Notes under the pieces: model-generated
The model's input: only the letters and a program-made list of their open reading frames with translations
Database searches by the model: none
What the model was told of the DNA's origin: nothing
In this document: positions 28,901 to 40,900 of the stretch, in pieces
How positions within the stretch are numbered: position 1 is the first letter of the stretch
Layout: the number at the start of each line of letters is the position of its first letter
NCBI GenBank assembly: GCA_030533445.1
Contig: CM060081.1
Location: 20,443,611-20,507,610 of the forward strand
Direction: 5' to 3'
DNA from: Cyprinodon diabolis
Taxonomy: Eukaryota > Chordata > Actinopteri > Cyprinodontiformes > Cyprinodontidae
Length of the DNA stretch: 64,000 nucleotides
Program-made: the position numbers and the translations under genes

Positions 28901-31900
28901 AGTTTCTTGAGTAAAGAATATTTTCAGCAACTTTAAAAGCCTTTGGTACATATCCCTATAAGAAGGATGGGTAAATCGCATCAAAAATGGAGGACGAAAT
29001 CAAAGGGAATACTTCCTTAAATAACTTGGTTGGAACTGGATCTAACATACAAGTTGAAGGCTTAGTTGAAGACAATAGTTCAACTGGATCAAAGCAGTCT
29101 ATACCCGGTTCCGATTCTATGGCTGCATAAGATGCTGCCTCACCTTCCAGAGATAAACCAATTGTAGTTAAAAGAGTGCTAATGATCTTACTTTTAATAA
29201 GATCAATCTTATTTATAAAGAATCCTATAAAATCATTACTGCTAAGAGCAGGTGGGCCTGTGGAGCCAGATTTTCTCTCTAGTTTCCAAGCATTTTGCTT
29301 CAGAGTGTGCAACTCTGCATTAAACCAGGGAGCCAGCTTTCTATTTTTAAAGTTTTTCTTTTTCAAATAAGGTTGCGTTATCTAAGGCAGTACATAGAGA
29401 ACTAGCAACCCCATCAACAAAATCATCAACCTGTGAAGGGGAATAAACTAAACTAAACTGCTCAGCGACACAGTGGAGAGAGAAAGTGAAATAGATTCTT
29501 TATACTACTGCACTATCTGATAATGATCTGCGTAAGTGAAACCTTCTTTTTCGGGAGGAGATCACTGCTAAAAATTCTGAAGGTTATTAAAAAGTGGTCA
29601 GAGAGGACAGGGTTGTGAGGAAATACTGTAATTTCTTCACATTCCATGAGTTATGTCTCTCACTTGAGCAAAGTTATGATTTACTTAACGCCTGTGGCAG
29701 AATCTGACAGAATAATACACAAAGCTAACCAGAAATTATATTCTTTTTACACTAACTTTGTGGTCCATTAAGGCTAATGTGGGCATCTCTGTTTATGTGT
29801 GTCCATTGCAGGACCTCCTGGCGCCCCAGAGAGCCCAGTGGTGTCCAGTATTACCGACACCACAGTGCAGCTTTCCTGGGACTCTGGTCCAGACAACCAC
29901 AGTCCCATCACCATGTACATTGTGCAAGCTCGGACCCCCTTCTCTGTTGGTTGGCAGACTGTGAGGACAGGTAAATGACACAGTAAGATTTTTTTATTCA
30001 TATCATTAAATGAAAAAATGTAATTCAGATTTAGATGGTAGAAACATACCTTATAAATAATCAATCCTCGACATCAACAATGTCTTTGTCAATTTTTTCA
30101 GCTTTCAAACCCAGCTGCATTGTATGGAAATGCCATGTATTAGAACAACTGACCCATTTCTTACTCACCAAAGAGTTACTTTAACTTTTAACAAAAGCTG
30201 ATAGAAGAAAAGTTTTTCGATTAACTTTCTGATATTGAAATTTTAGAGGAAGAGTGATACTGCTATATTTGGCTGTTTGAAATATTTTTTTGTGTTTGTG
30301 ATTTTATTTTAGAAAATAATGGATTCTACTACAGAATTACTTTAGGTTTAAACCAGTGTTGTTTTTGACAGTCATCTTAGATTTAGTCTTAGTCTTCAGG
30401 ACGAAAACTATTACCTTAGTTATTAGTCTTAGTCGCATTTTAGTCATTACGATATGTGATAGTTTTTGTCGCTTTTATTCGACTAAAACTTGAAAAAATG
30501 TGTGTCTAGTTTTAGTCAGTTTTATGTTGCAAAAAAAGTTACCCTTTAAAAGTTCAAATACCAACCAGATTCTTCTCCAGACTGACAGCTTTTGCCTAGA
30601 TACTACTATTGCTGGGTATAGAATGCTGCCCTGCAGAAAAAAGTGTTTCACAAAAGCTGTGAAGATAGCACAGTGAGCTAGTTCACCTCATTAGTTAATA
30701 TACAAGCAGACAAGCTAACAAAATGTACAATAAAGGCATGGTTTTAGACATACAAGGTTTCCATCCCAAAGCAAACACTTCCTGATCTACTATGAACTAT
30801 GCATTACACACAGATCAATAAAATCTCCGTTGCTCCAAAAAAGGAAAGAACAAAAATAATAATTATTCTTTCTACGTCGGCAATTATTTTTTTTCTTTCT
30901 TTCTTTCTTTTATTTCAATTTACCCCTCGGTTACTTCTGCTCAGGGTCAAAGTAGATTCAAATTAACAGGGTTTCAATACAAGAAAATACAGAGAGAACC
31001 TACATAATTGCCTTGTAATGCCATGATAATCTGGACCTAATTTTAATGAATATGTGTACTAAAATGTTGAAATGTTCAAAGGAAACAGAGAAAATGTCTT
31101 AATGACAATTCAAGGCCATTTTTACATCATATTTGAATAGATAGAAACTAGAACTATGAGAGAGAAACATTCAAAGATCTATGTATCTTTTCACCTGGCT
31201 CGTTATCCAAAAATAAACAGTATGGAATTAAATATTTTCTTTGGATATAATTTAGAGATTTCTTTTGGTAGAAGTTAAAGAAGGTTTTGCGTCACCTCTT
31301 GTGAGCTGGAAGAAATAAAATCTAGATAGTTAGACAAAGGGATTTTTTTTTACGCTTTGCAGATGATGATCAGCCACATATAGTTTATTAAGTAGTGAGA
31401 GCAGGAAGAGCCATACTGCTGAAAGCGAACCATCGACGTGGAGGGGGAGAAGTGCAAACTCTGAGCTATGCGCACGCAAAGACGCATTTCTGCATAGCTG
31501 GAAGAACAATTTTTTCAGAGTTCAGCGTGCAGTACTGGTGTTCTGTCAGACAGCGAGACCCATCGATCCATCCATTATCTAGCACGCTTGTCCCAATTGG
31601 GGCTGTCAACGGGCGAGAGGCGGGGTATCGCAGAGCAACACAGAGACAAACGGGACAAACAACCATTCACGCAGACACTAGACACCGAGACCATTTTGGA
31701 AAATTTTCACCCTGTCATCTGTGGTCATGCAAAATTAGCGCTGCTGAACGGCAGGTGGGCTGAGTGTTCAAACAGGACACAACAGCACGTCTGATACTGC
31801 TCAGCAGGTTACAGCACAATGATTGCAGTTTAAATGTCTGACCGACCACCCGCTAATTTTCATTTAGTCTCGTCTCGTTGACTAAAACTGACACCCATAA

Positions 31901-34900
31901 CTCTCAAGTTTTCATCAGCAAAGATCCATGTTTAGATTGTTGGTTATCGTTATCTTCATGAAAAAAAAGAAGCGTTAGTAAAATAATTTTGTCGTCATCA
32001 TCTTTTACAAAAACAACACTGGTTTTAACAACACAGTAAATATTGTGCTATATTGGTCTATGCAGAGTAGAATTACTGAGGACTTATGTTAAAAAAACAG
32101 TGGCATCTGTATTGTGTTGCAGTTTTATTTTATATTACATATAAATAAAAATATGATATTTTAAATATTTCTTAAATCTTTCTTAAATAAAAAAAGAAAC
32201 AAACACCTATCAATTCTCAATTCTTTAACTCTAGTTCCAGATCCTGTGCCTGGACAGATGATGCATGCTACTGTGAAAGATTTGAGCCCCTGGGTGGAAT
32301 ACCAATTCAGGGTGGTGGCAATAAACAGTGTTGGTGTTGGAGAACCCAGCATACCGTCAGAGCAGATACGAACTAAAGCGGCAGGTACTCTCTTATGTTG
32401 CTATTTCTGTTCGTAGAAAATTAGGCAGCCCCCACAAGGAAAATTACCTGTTTTATTTAGCTCTGCTTCTAATTGCTGTCTGTGAAAACCTGTTGTCAAT
32501 GTTGATGCAAGCTCTTACTTTACATAGAAAATTAGAATTGGAAGACATAAAGCGACACTCATTTTAAGTGGTCAAGAGTAATGCAGAAATAATTGTTCTG
32601 AATTATGTGGTATTAATTATTGGTAGTGGCATTGAGAAATGTAGTATCAGATGATGCACCTTTTAGAGACCAACAATGAGATCTCCTATTGAAGCTGATA
32701 ACATGAAAAACTTCCATCCTGATGGTTGGATAAAAGAAAGCTTGTCATGATGGGTTTAAGAGATCTAACCCACATGCAGAGAACCACTCAGAGAGCAAGG
32801 GAAAAGGTTAACAGGTTTATTGGGGAGATTACAGACTCAAAGAGAGAGATTTGCAGGTATTCTCAGAGGAGAATCCATCGGTCTGGTGAACCGGAACTGG
32901 AAACTCTAGGGGAGAGATCACAATGATGAGTTCAAGGCCCGTAGGGAAAAAGATCGAGGCAGATGAATGTTTCAGAAATGACTCACTTAAAGGAGTTTGC
33001 GGTTGATCCCTGGGTCCAGTTTGTGAGGGATTGTCCATGATGATTGTACGCGTGGGAGGGTGGACAGGCAGACTAGTGACGGGTCCAGAGAAGCACGGAG
33101 CGGACCGTCACCGGATATTCCAGAGGGGGCTTGAACGGCTCAGGTAAAGGTTTCCCCTTGATCAGTGTGAGACAAATGTTTCCTTCCAAGGGGTGAGAAG
33201 GACAACAGATCAGGGGGGTAATTCTACCAGAGAACACAAGAAGACAAAGGCAAAAACTTAGACTCAGAGAGACAAAGGCACAAGAGTTAGACTCAGCTAA
33301 TCTCAGGAGGCTAGAGTACCCAATACTAGCAAACACTTTGGCGTCAAGGTGGTGACAGTCCGCTGCTAAAGGACTCCTCTGATGATGACCCAACAAGCCG
33401 CAGGTGAGGAGAAAAAACCGGAAGCTGCCCTCCAAGCCAAAAACGGGCAAAGGGCACGATCTGGTGGTGGAGGGAGAAACACAAGTAAAAACACAAAAAC
33501 AATCCCCACAAACACAACCCTAACAAAGATAAGTACCCTGTCAGGAAAGGTAGGGACAATCAATAACAATCCGTTGTTTCCCGATTTCTCTATAGGTAAA
33601 TAATGAATATATTGAATCAGGGGCTGAGCCAAAGAAGTTTTATGTTTCTTAAAACACATTCAAAAATGTTTTTACACAAAGCAGATCATCGAAGAAGGTA
33701 CATAATTTATTTATAGCCATATTTGCTTAAGCAATTCAGCTAACAGCATGTCGAAACCTTTTTGTGTGCGTGTGCATGTGCGCCTTCATCAATATGCAGA
33801 TAATATTCTAATAACCAAACTGTGAAAATTCAGTGGTGGAGGATACGTAAATGGCAGCATTTCCGACAAAGCGATTTTTCAAATCAGAGGCTCATCAGCA
33901 TCTTTTTTTACCACTTGTAAAAGTCAGATACAAACTCACACACAAAAATACCTGCAGTCATTGTTGCCATGAAGGAGGCATTAGTACAATGCCAGAGGAT
34001 GGAGAGATACTCTTAGTGCATGTAAACATATCTGGACTGTCAGGGATGAGAGCTATAAAGTTATATTTAAAAAAAAAATAAACATCTATGCATGCGGGCA
34101 CAAATAAAGTGGAATGGAGGACAGGCAGTTTAAAAGTGGGTATTTCATATTAATTGCAATAGGGATTTTTTTTCTCCCTAGAATCCATAATCAAGAATAA
34201 TGGTTATGTGTTATACATAGTATATGTTCTTAATGAGGGGTGGGGGTAATCAACACACAAGAACAACATATTGATATATTATACTTTTCTTTTTAATTCT
34301 AAGGCTACCTGTTTAAAGTGCCCTATAAATATTATTCTTGATCAGATGTATTATTATTATGTAAATATTTTTTATCATTATAAACTTTAGATGATATGAC
34401 TTAGAGACTCATCTCTTTTTTCGACCAATCTGAACTAGCTAGAGAATAAGCAATCTGCTCATTTTAATAGGTTGGAACCAAACTTGTTTGCACGTTATTA
34501 TTTGCGCAACAATCTTTTGTAGATGACCTACACAACACGCCCACCTATTATGTAGGAATGGTGGCCTAGTGGTTAGGGCATTGCGCTTGGATCCCAGAGG
34601 TTCTGATTTCAAGCCCCACTCGCACAGACTGCCACTCTGGCTCAATGAGCAAGACCCTAAACCCCACACTGCTACCCAGGCGCAGCACAATGGCAGTCCA
34701 CAGCCCCCCCAAGGGGGTGGGTTAAATGCAGAGGTAAATTTTGTTGGTTTGCACTTGTAACATAGCAATGACAATAAAGTTGAATTCTATTCTATTATAT
34801 TCTACTTATTACACCTACATAAAAAAAGTTGCACAAGCAATTTAGTGCTCCTTATTTGGAATCTTTGAAGATCAGGCCCTCAGTGTGGTTTGTTGGAGTC

Positions 34901-37900
34901 TCAAAGTCTTAAAATGGTATTGAAACCCTTTACAGAATGATGAATTTTGTTGAGGTTTCTTAGCTGTTGCCGCATCTCTTTGGTCTGGTCTATTTCATAT
35001 TGTTAGACAAGTTTAATTGAAATTATGCATGCTGCAGTCAGGCCCAAAAAAACAACCTATATAGTTTAAAACCATTACATTTTTGATGGGAATTTTCATT
35101 TCTACATAAGGCCAGGTTGGTTTGACATGCTTTTATCCCTTGACAAATGAAAGCGCTTAGTACATTTATTCATGTTATCTTTGTCTAATATAAAAATCAG
35201 TAGAATGCTTTGAAGCATAAGTTTGACAGCCTATAACAGAAGAAATCTGTTGTGGAGCAAGCACTTTTTCACAGCTCGGTTACTAAAAGGTGTGTGCCTT
35301 CAACAGAAGGTACACCTGCCTCTGTTGATGATTATATTTCCTTTTTTTTCCTGTTCAGCACCCAAGGTTGCACCAGTTAATGTGAGTGGCGGCGGGGGAG
35401 CTCGAGGAGAGCTTGTCATTACGTGGGAGGTGAGTGGATGATTTTCGACTAAGAGTTCGCTGTGGCAGAGTGTCCTCCCTTTGATGAGAGATGAACTCTG
35501 GCAGAGTTACTGTTCCTGCTGTAGACTTGCTTCGGTGGGACTGCTTTTAATTAAAAGCAGAGCCTTTTCTGATTTGCTACCTGCTGACTCCCTGTGTTGT
35601 GTAAATCTAGGGAGGATGCGGAGCCAGAACAAGTTGAAAGGTGTAAATCTGGACTTATATGACAAGTTTTGTAGATCTGAAATTCCTAGCATTCCCCTTT
35701 ATGGTTAAACTGTTGATTTAAAGAACAGACAACACATTGCAAGAAGCTTTAAACATCAAGCAACAGTTTATTCACTTAGTTGGAAAATTTCCTGATTCCA
35801 TCACAATATAGCAACAAACACCTTTGAGTTGAAAAGAACAGAACAAATACATCAACAATTGTGATATTAAATGTAGACTAGATTATCAAATGCAAGCATG
35901 ATACTGTAATAAAATCTTAGAGTAATATCAACTTAAAATAGTTGCCTTCAACAATCACGTTGTTGGTGTCTGTCTGTCTGTCCCTCTACTGCATTCTTCA
36001 TGTCCAAGGTCAGGCTGCGGGGGTTCATTGCATGATTTTCCTCAAGAGAAGCCAAAGAGAATGAGAACCAGCTATATTCTAAGATCCTCCACTCAGATGC
36101 AACCCCACTCTCTATCTGTCTCATGCTCCAGCCTACCATCACTTGTGAGCAAGACAACACTGCAAAAAATTGAAATCTAAATAAGTATTTTTTTTCTTAA
36201 AATAAGTGCATTTTTCCTTGAATTGATGAGGTAAGTGAGACACTTTGCCAATGGAACAAGACAATTTACATTTGAAATAAGAAAAAAAACTATTGTGTTG
36301 TCTTATTTCAAGTGCATATTATCTAATTATCTCGTTTTAACTGTAAAAATACTCATTCCATTGGCAAACTATCTTATTTACCTGCTCAAATTAAGGGTAA
36401 ATACACTTTATTTGAGAAATTTCTTCTTATTTTCAGATTGTTTTTGCAGTGAACAAAATACTCAAAATCCTCTGCTTGTGTCTTATGGCTCAGGAATAGA
36501 GGACTCAAATGCAAGACCTGGCACAGTGGAATCATGTTTAAGGTTGTTTTAATCCACTGGGGTCCAACACAAAAAATCTAATGGAAACAGGCGTATCAAA
36601 AACAGAGGCAGGTAAAGGTTCAAAAACAAGCTGTGTCAAAAAAAAAACTAGATGGCTAAGTTCAAAGTCAAAGAAGCTAGAACGCTTGACTTAAAGGACA
36701 AAAATTAAATGGCAAAGGGATGCTGCATGACTGAGAAATAAATAGGCCAACAAACATAGGAGGAGCACAAACTAAAGATAAATGGCAATAAGATCTGGCA
36801 GATCCTGATTAAAGGTGGAACTCATGAAGTGAAGTTGACTAAAATAAGATTGGAAATAAATACAAAATAAAACAGGAAGTGAAAAGAAATAGTAACACAA
36901 GTAAACTTAACTAGTCAGGACTGCCCCTGATAGCTTGAGTCAGAGACTGATTCACAACCAGGAGAGAGCTGTCCAACTAAATCCAGTCGAGAACTATGGG
37001 GTCAGAATATGAGAAACTGACTCTCATGGCTACTATATTCTCAGGTGTATAACCCTACTGCCCAGATGCACTGTTAACGTGCAATTTGAGGTCATGTTGT
37101 GAAGGTATCAACAAAACCATTTAATCAGCAAAAAGCACAGACTAGATCCTGAAGTTTCCAAATCAAGTAACCTTTTTCTTCTTGACTCACCTGAGATCTT
37201 TTCAAAGTGAACCAAAAAACTGATTTGATCAAGGCTAGGCATGCCAGAGTTCAACCCTGCACTAGGAAGAAATTCAGCTTTCTTACTGTCATTACACTGT
37301 CGCAAGTACAGAGCAAAGAAATACAGAGCAACGAACTGTCTGCATTTAACCCATCCCCTTGGGAGCAGTTAGCTGCCATTGTGCGGTGCCTGGGGAGCAG
37401 TGTGGGGTTAAAGGTCTCAGGTTACCCAGAGTGTCAGTCTGTGGGGTTTGAGTCTGTTTGCATTAATCAAATTAGAGTAGAACATTTTTATGTTTATGCT
37501 GCATGAGAGACATGAAGAGGGAAATAAAGGGATTACAGACATGGTATGGTGATGTATACTTTAGGTGTTCCTGTGTATTAAAATGAGATTTTGTATCATG
37601 TTGCCATATTGGTTGAGGGCAAATTAATATTTATGTCATATGTTGCAACTCTTCATCAGTAGTTTAGATTGACTTTTTTCAGATCAAATAATTTTTTCAT
37701 ATTGTTTTTACTTTTGACTTTTTTTTATTTCTAACTCTGTGACAGTGCCACAATGGTATTTACAGCTCTTGTAATTTATTTCCCACTGCTTGACTTTTTA
37801 CCGGTCTTTTCATTCTGTTCCTTAGCTCTCAGTCAGCAGATCCTTGATCTTTGAAGCCTTAAGTGTTTTTTTTTGTCTTCATTGCTTTCTACACCCTGGC

Positions 37901-40900
37901 TTTCTTACCTGTTGCTAACCATTGTTTACTTTCCTGATTTCTGTCGCATTGGTGACAGCATCAATGCTAACCCTGCATGATGGTGTCACTGGACACGCAG
38001 CGGCTTGCGGCCTAAGGCAGTAAGGGTTAAACCCAGCTTTTTTTTTTTTTGGCAATAGGAAGGGGGCCAAAGGCCGATTTTTGGCGGGTTGACCCATGTT
38101 TGAAAAACACATGTTAACCCGCTATTATCAGTTAGAAAGAGGCTTTACTGTAGTTAAGGGTGTTTGTTGAATCTGATTTTCAGTGGCACCGAAGGGGTGG
38201 CTAGATCGCTGGCTGTGCATAATGGGATGAAATTGATGCTAATACACTGGTGAGTGTGGCGGCCAGTGGGGTGTCCAGGGCATTGCACAGGATGGCCGTG
38301 GCCAACCCTGGCCACCCCACTGGCCATCCCACTGGCCACCACACTCACCAGTGTATTAGCATCAATTTAGCATTTCATCCCATTATGCACAGCGATCTAA
38401 CATTAAAAATCACACAATAAACCAGAGATATTAGTAGTTTTTTACTTAAGTCTTTATGAGTTCTACAGGCAGGTTTACAACAATAGTAGACTCAAACCCT
38501 GAAATTATAGCTTTTAGTCTCAGTGTGCAACCCCAGGATTTTTAGTGGCACCATCTGGCCACCCCTATGAAACATTTTTGGAGGTGCCACTGCTGATGTA
38601 GCACATTTGTAAAAGCAAACAGTAGGAGTAAATGTAAGAGAATTTTTCTTGCAATTCTGAAAAAGATTAAATTATTGTTTTTGTAAAGAAGTGGGGATGA
38701 CACTGCTTCTAAACGTTTTGAGGTTGCTGTCATTTGCTGTTCAGAGTATTTGGTCAAAGGTGTATATTTTTCTGTCTTCCTCTCAGCCAGTACCAGAGGA
38801 ACAGCAGGGTGGAGAGGAATTTGGCTATCTTATAGCTTTCCGCCCACTTGGCAGCAGCACCTGGATCAAGACAGTGTTGGCTTCAGCAGATGTGTCCAGA
38901 TATGTGTACAGAAATGACAGCATTGCACCACTGTCCCCATTTGAAGCTACTGTGGGTGTGTACAACAGCATAGGAGAGGGGCCGTTCAGTCGTATTGTAA
39001 AAGTGCTCACTGCAGAGGAAGGTGAGGTATTAGCACTGTAAGCGGGCACATTAGAGGAAGAAAACAGAGATTCTAGAAGATATGTGGTCGTGTGATTAAC
39101 TTGAAATTGTTTAATTCTTATTTCCTCTACAGAGCCATCTGTGGCCCCGTCTGGGGTATGGGCTCGGTCTGTGTCTGCCTCTGAAGTTGAGGTTTACTGG
39201 GAACCAGTTCTGTCCAGGTCAACCACTGAGAAGATCATAGGATATGAGGTATGAAACATATATTTAAAGCTACAAGGAATATGTAAACCAGGAACAAATG
39301 TTAATATCAAAATGACTGACTGTAGCAAGCTGGCACACTTTGAATGCATCTGTGCCAGTGGTTACAACCTGGAAATAGTTATTGGAATGTTGTTCATGTT
39401 GGTACAGCAGGACTTTAAAGTGCCAATTAAGTGAGTGAAGGAGTCTTTTGGTAGCCGTTCCAAGTTCCATAAACTCTCCAAGTATATTTCTCTATGATAG
39501 TTGCCTTAGAAACACAGACAAAAAAAAAAAACAAATAAGCAGAAGAGTGTGAACATCATACATCATTCCTTTCAACAACAATACCTCTCCTGTGGTTAAG
39601 CCAGAAGAAGTGTGGATAAAATTACTGTTCTCTGCTAGAACTCAGACATCTTATTTGGGAGGCAGAGCCCAGGTGGCCTGACCGGTGCAGAAATGCATGG
39701 AGCCAACTACATGGTTAGCTACTCTTATTGTTGTAGGAAAATGGTAGTTTAGAGCAGGTTTAAAGTGGGAATGTCAAGACAAATGACTAATTTTATGTTA
39801 TTACTTTATTTATTTATTTTTCATTTATTTTTTTATGTCCTGTTTTGCCAATAGAGCTCTGGGAATATATACCCCAGAGCTAGATGATAGCCCAACAAAT
39901 TTGCTTTGCTGAGCCATTATGACTGTTGCACAAGGTTCCGATTGGTACTTTTATATGAAACTTTATAGAAAATTATTTAGGGACTAAAATTGTATACAAC
40001 AGACACGGAGACAGAAAGGGAGTTGAGAAAGAAAGAGAGGGGATAAACACTAAGGGGAGAGAAAAAGAGATAGAGACAGGAAAGAGCACATGAAAAGAGA
40101 AAGAGAGAAAATAAAACAGCAAAAATAGACAACACAGAAAATGCAAATTAACACATAGAAATCTGCATCCACACCTGTATGAGACGGGACAGAAAATAAA
40201 GAACACGCAGTAACACCAAAAAATAAGCATATGTGTGGAAGGCAAAACCTATGGTGATTACCCAATATTGTTTAAGGTGGTAGATATTTGAATTAATTTT
40301 TGTTTTCATTTTGATTTCAGCTTATTTGTTATTACATTGTCACAGTACAAAGCATCAAAATTCACTATCTGCATTTAACCCATACCTTTGGGGAGCGGTG
40401 GGCTGCCATTGTGCATCGCCCGGGGAGCAGCAGCTGTAGCTGAGAATTTCCTGTTAAAAAATGGTGCATACAGTAATTATGAAGTGACATAAAACAATGT
40501 TGCAAATCAAATTCTTTTAAAAAAGTGGCACCATTTATCTTGATTCCTGTTTTTTTTATGTTGATTTTTTATCCAGGTTAATATCACAATCAGGTCACTG
40601 CTCAGTAGAGAACACACCAGATGTAGATAATGTTTGTCTGTTATAATTTTGCAAGAAATGACAAATAAAAATGATTATTTCACCATATTCTACCTTCTTT
40701 TGGTGAATGACTTTATTCAGTTTCAATATTCTTTTTTCAATTTATACCCTAGAATAAAGTAAGACAAACCAGTTGGAAGCCTTTGCTGCAGTTACAGCTA
40801 GAGTATGTCTCTACCAGATTTGGACATTTACAACCTGAAATAGCTCAGGCTCAGTAAGAAAGTATGAGGAACATTAGTGGCATTGATATTTAAGTCTTAC

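Noticed and set aside
33073..33659. Several overlapping minus-strand frames of 71 to 125 codons
   Set aside because: They fall in the LTR-like repeat at 32743-33553 and overlap in different frames without any recognisable retroviral-type domain.
34562..34632. Possible tRNA gene
   Set aside because: The A and B boxes belong to a SINE head; no cloverleaf with a proper anticodon stem and acceptor stem can be drawn, and the SINE body follows.
40010..40265. Hydrophobic minus-strand frames of 71 to 90 codons
   Set aside because: They are the complement of a GA-rich tract, which always reads as Phe, Leu and Ser.
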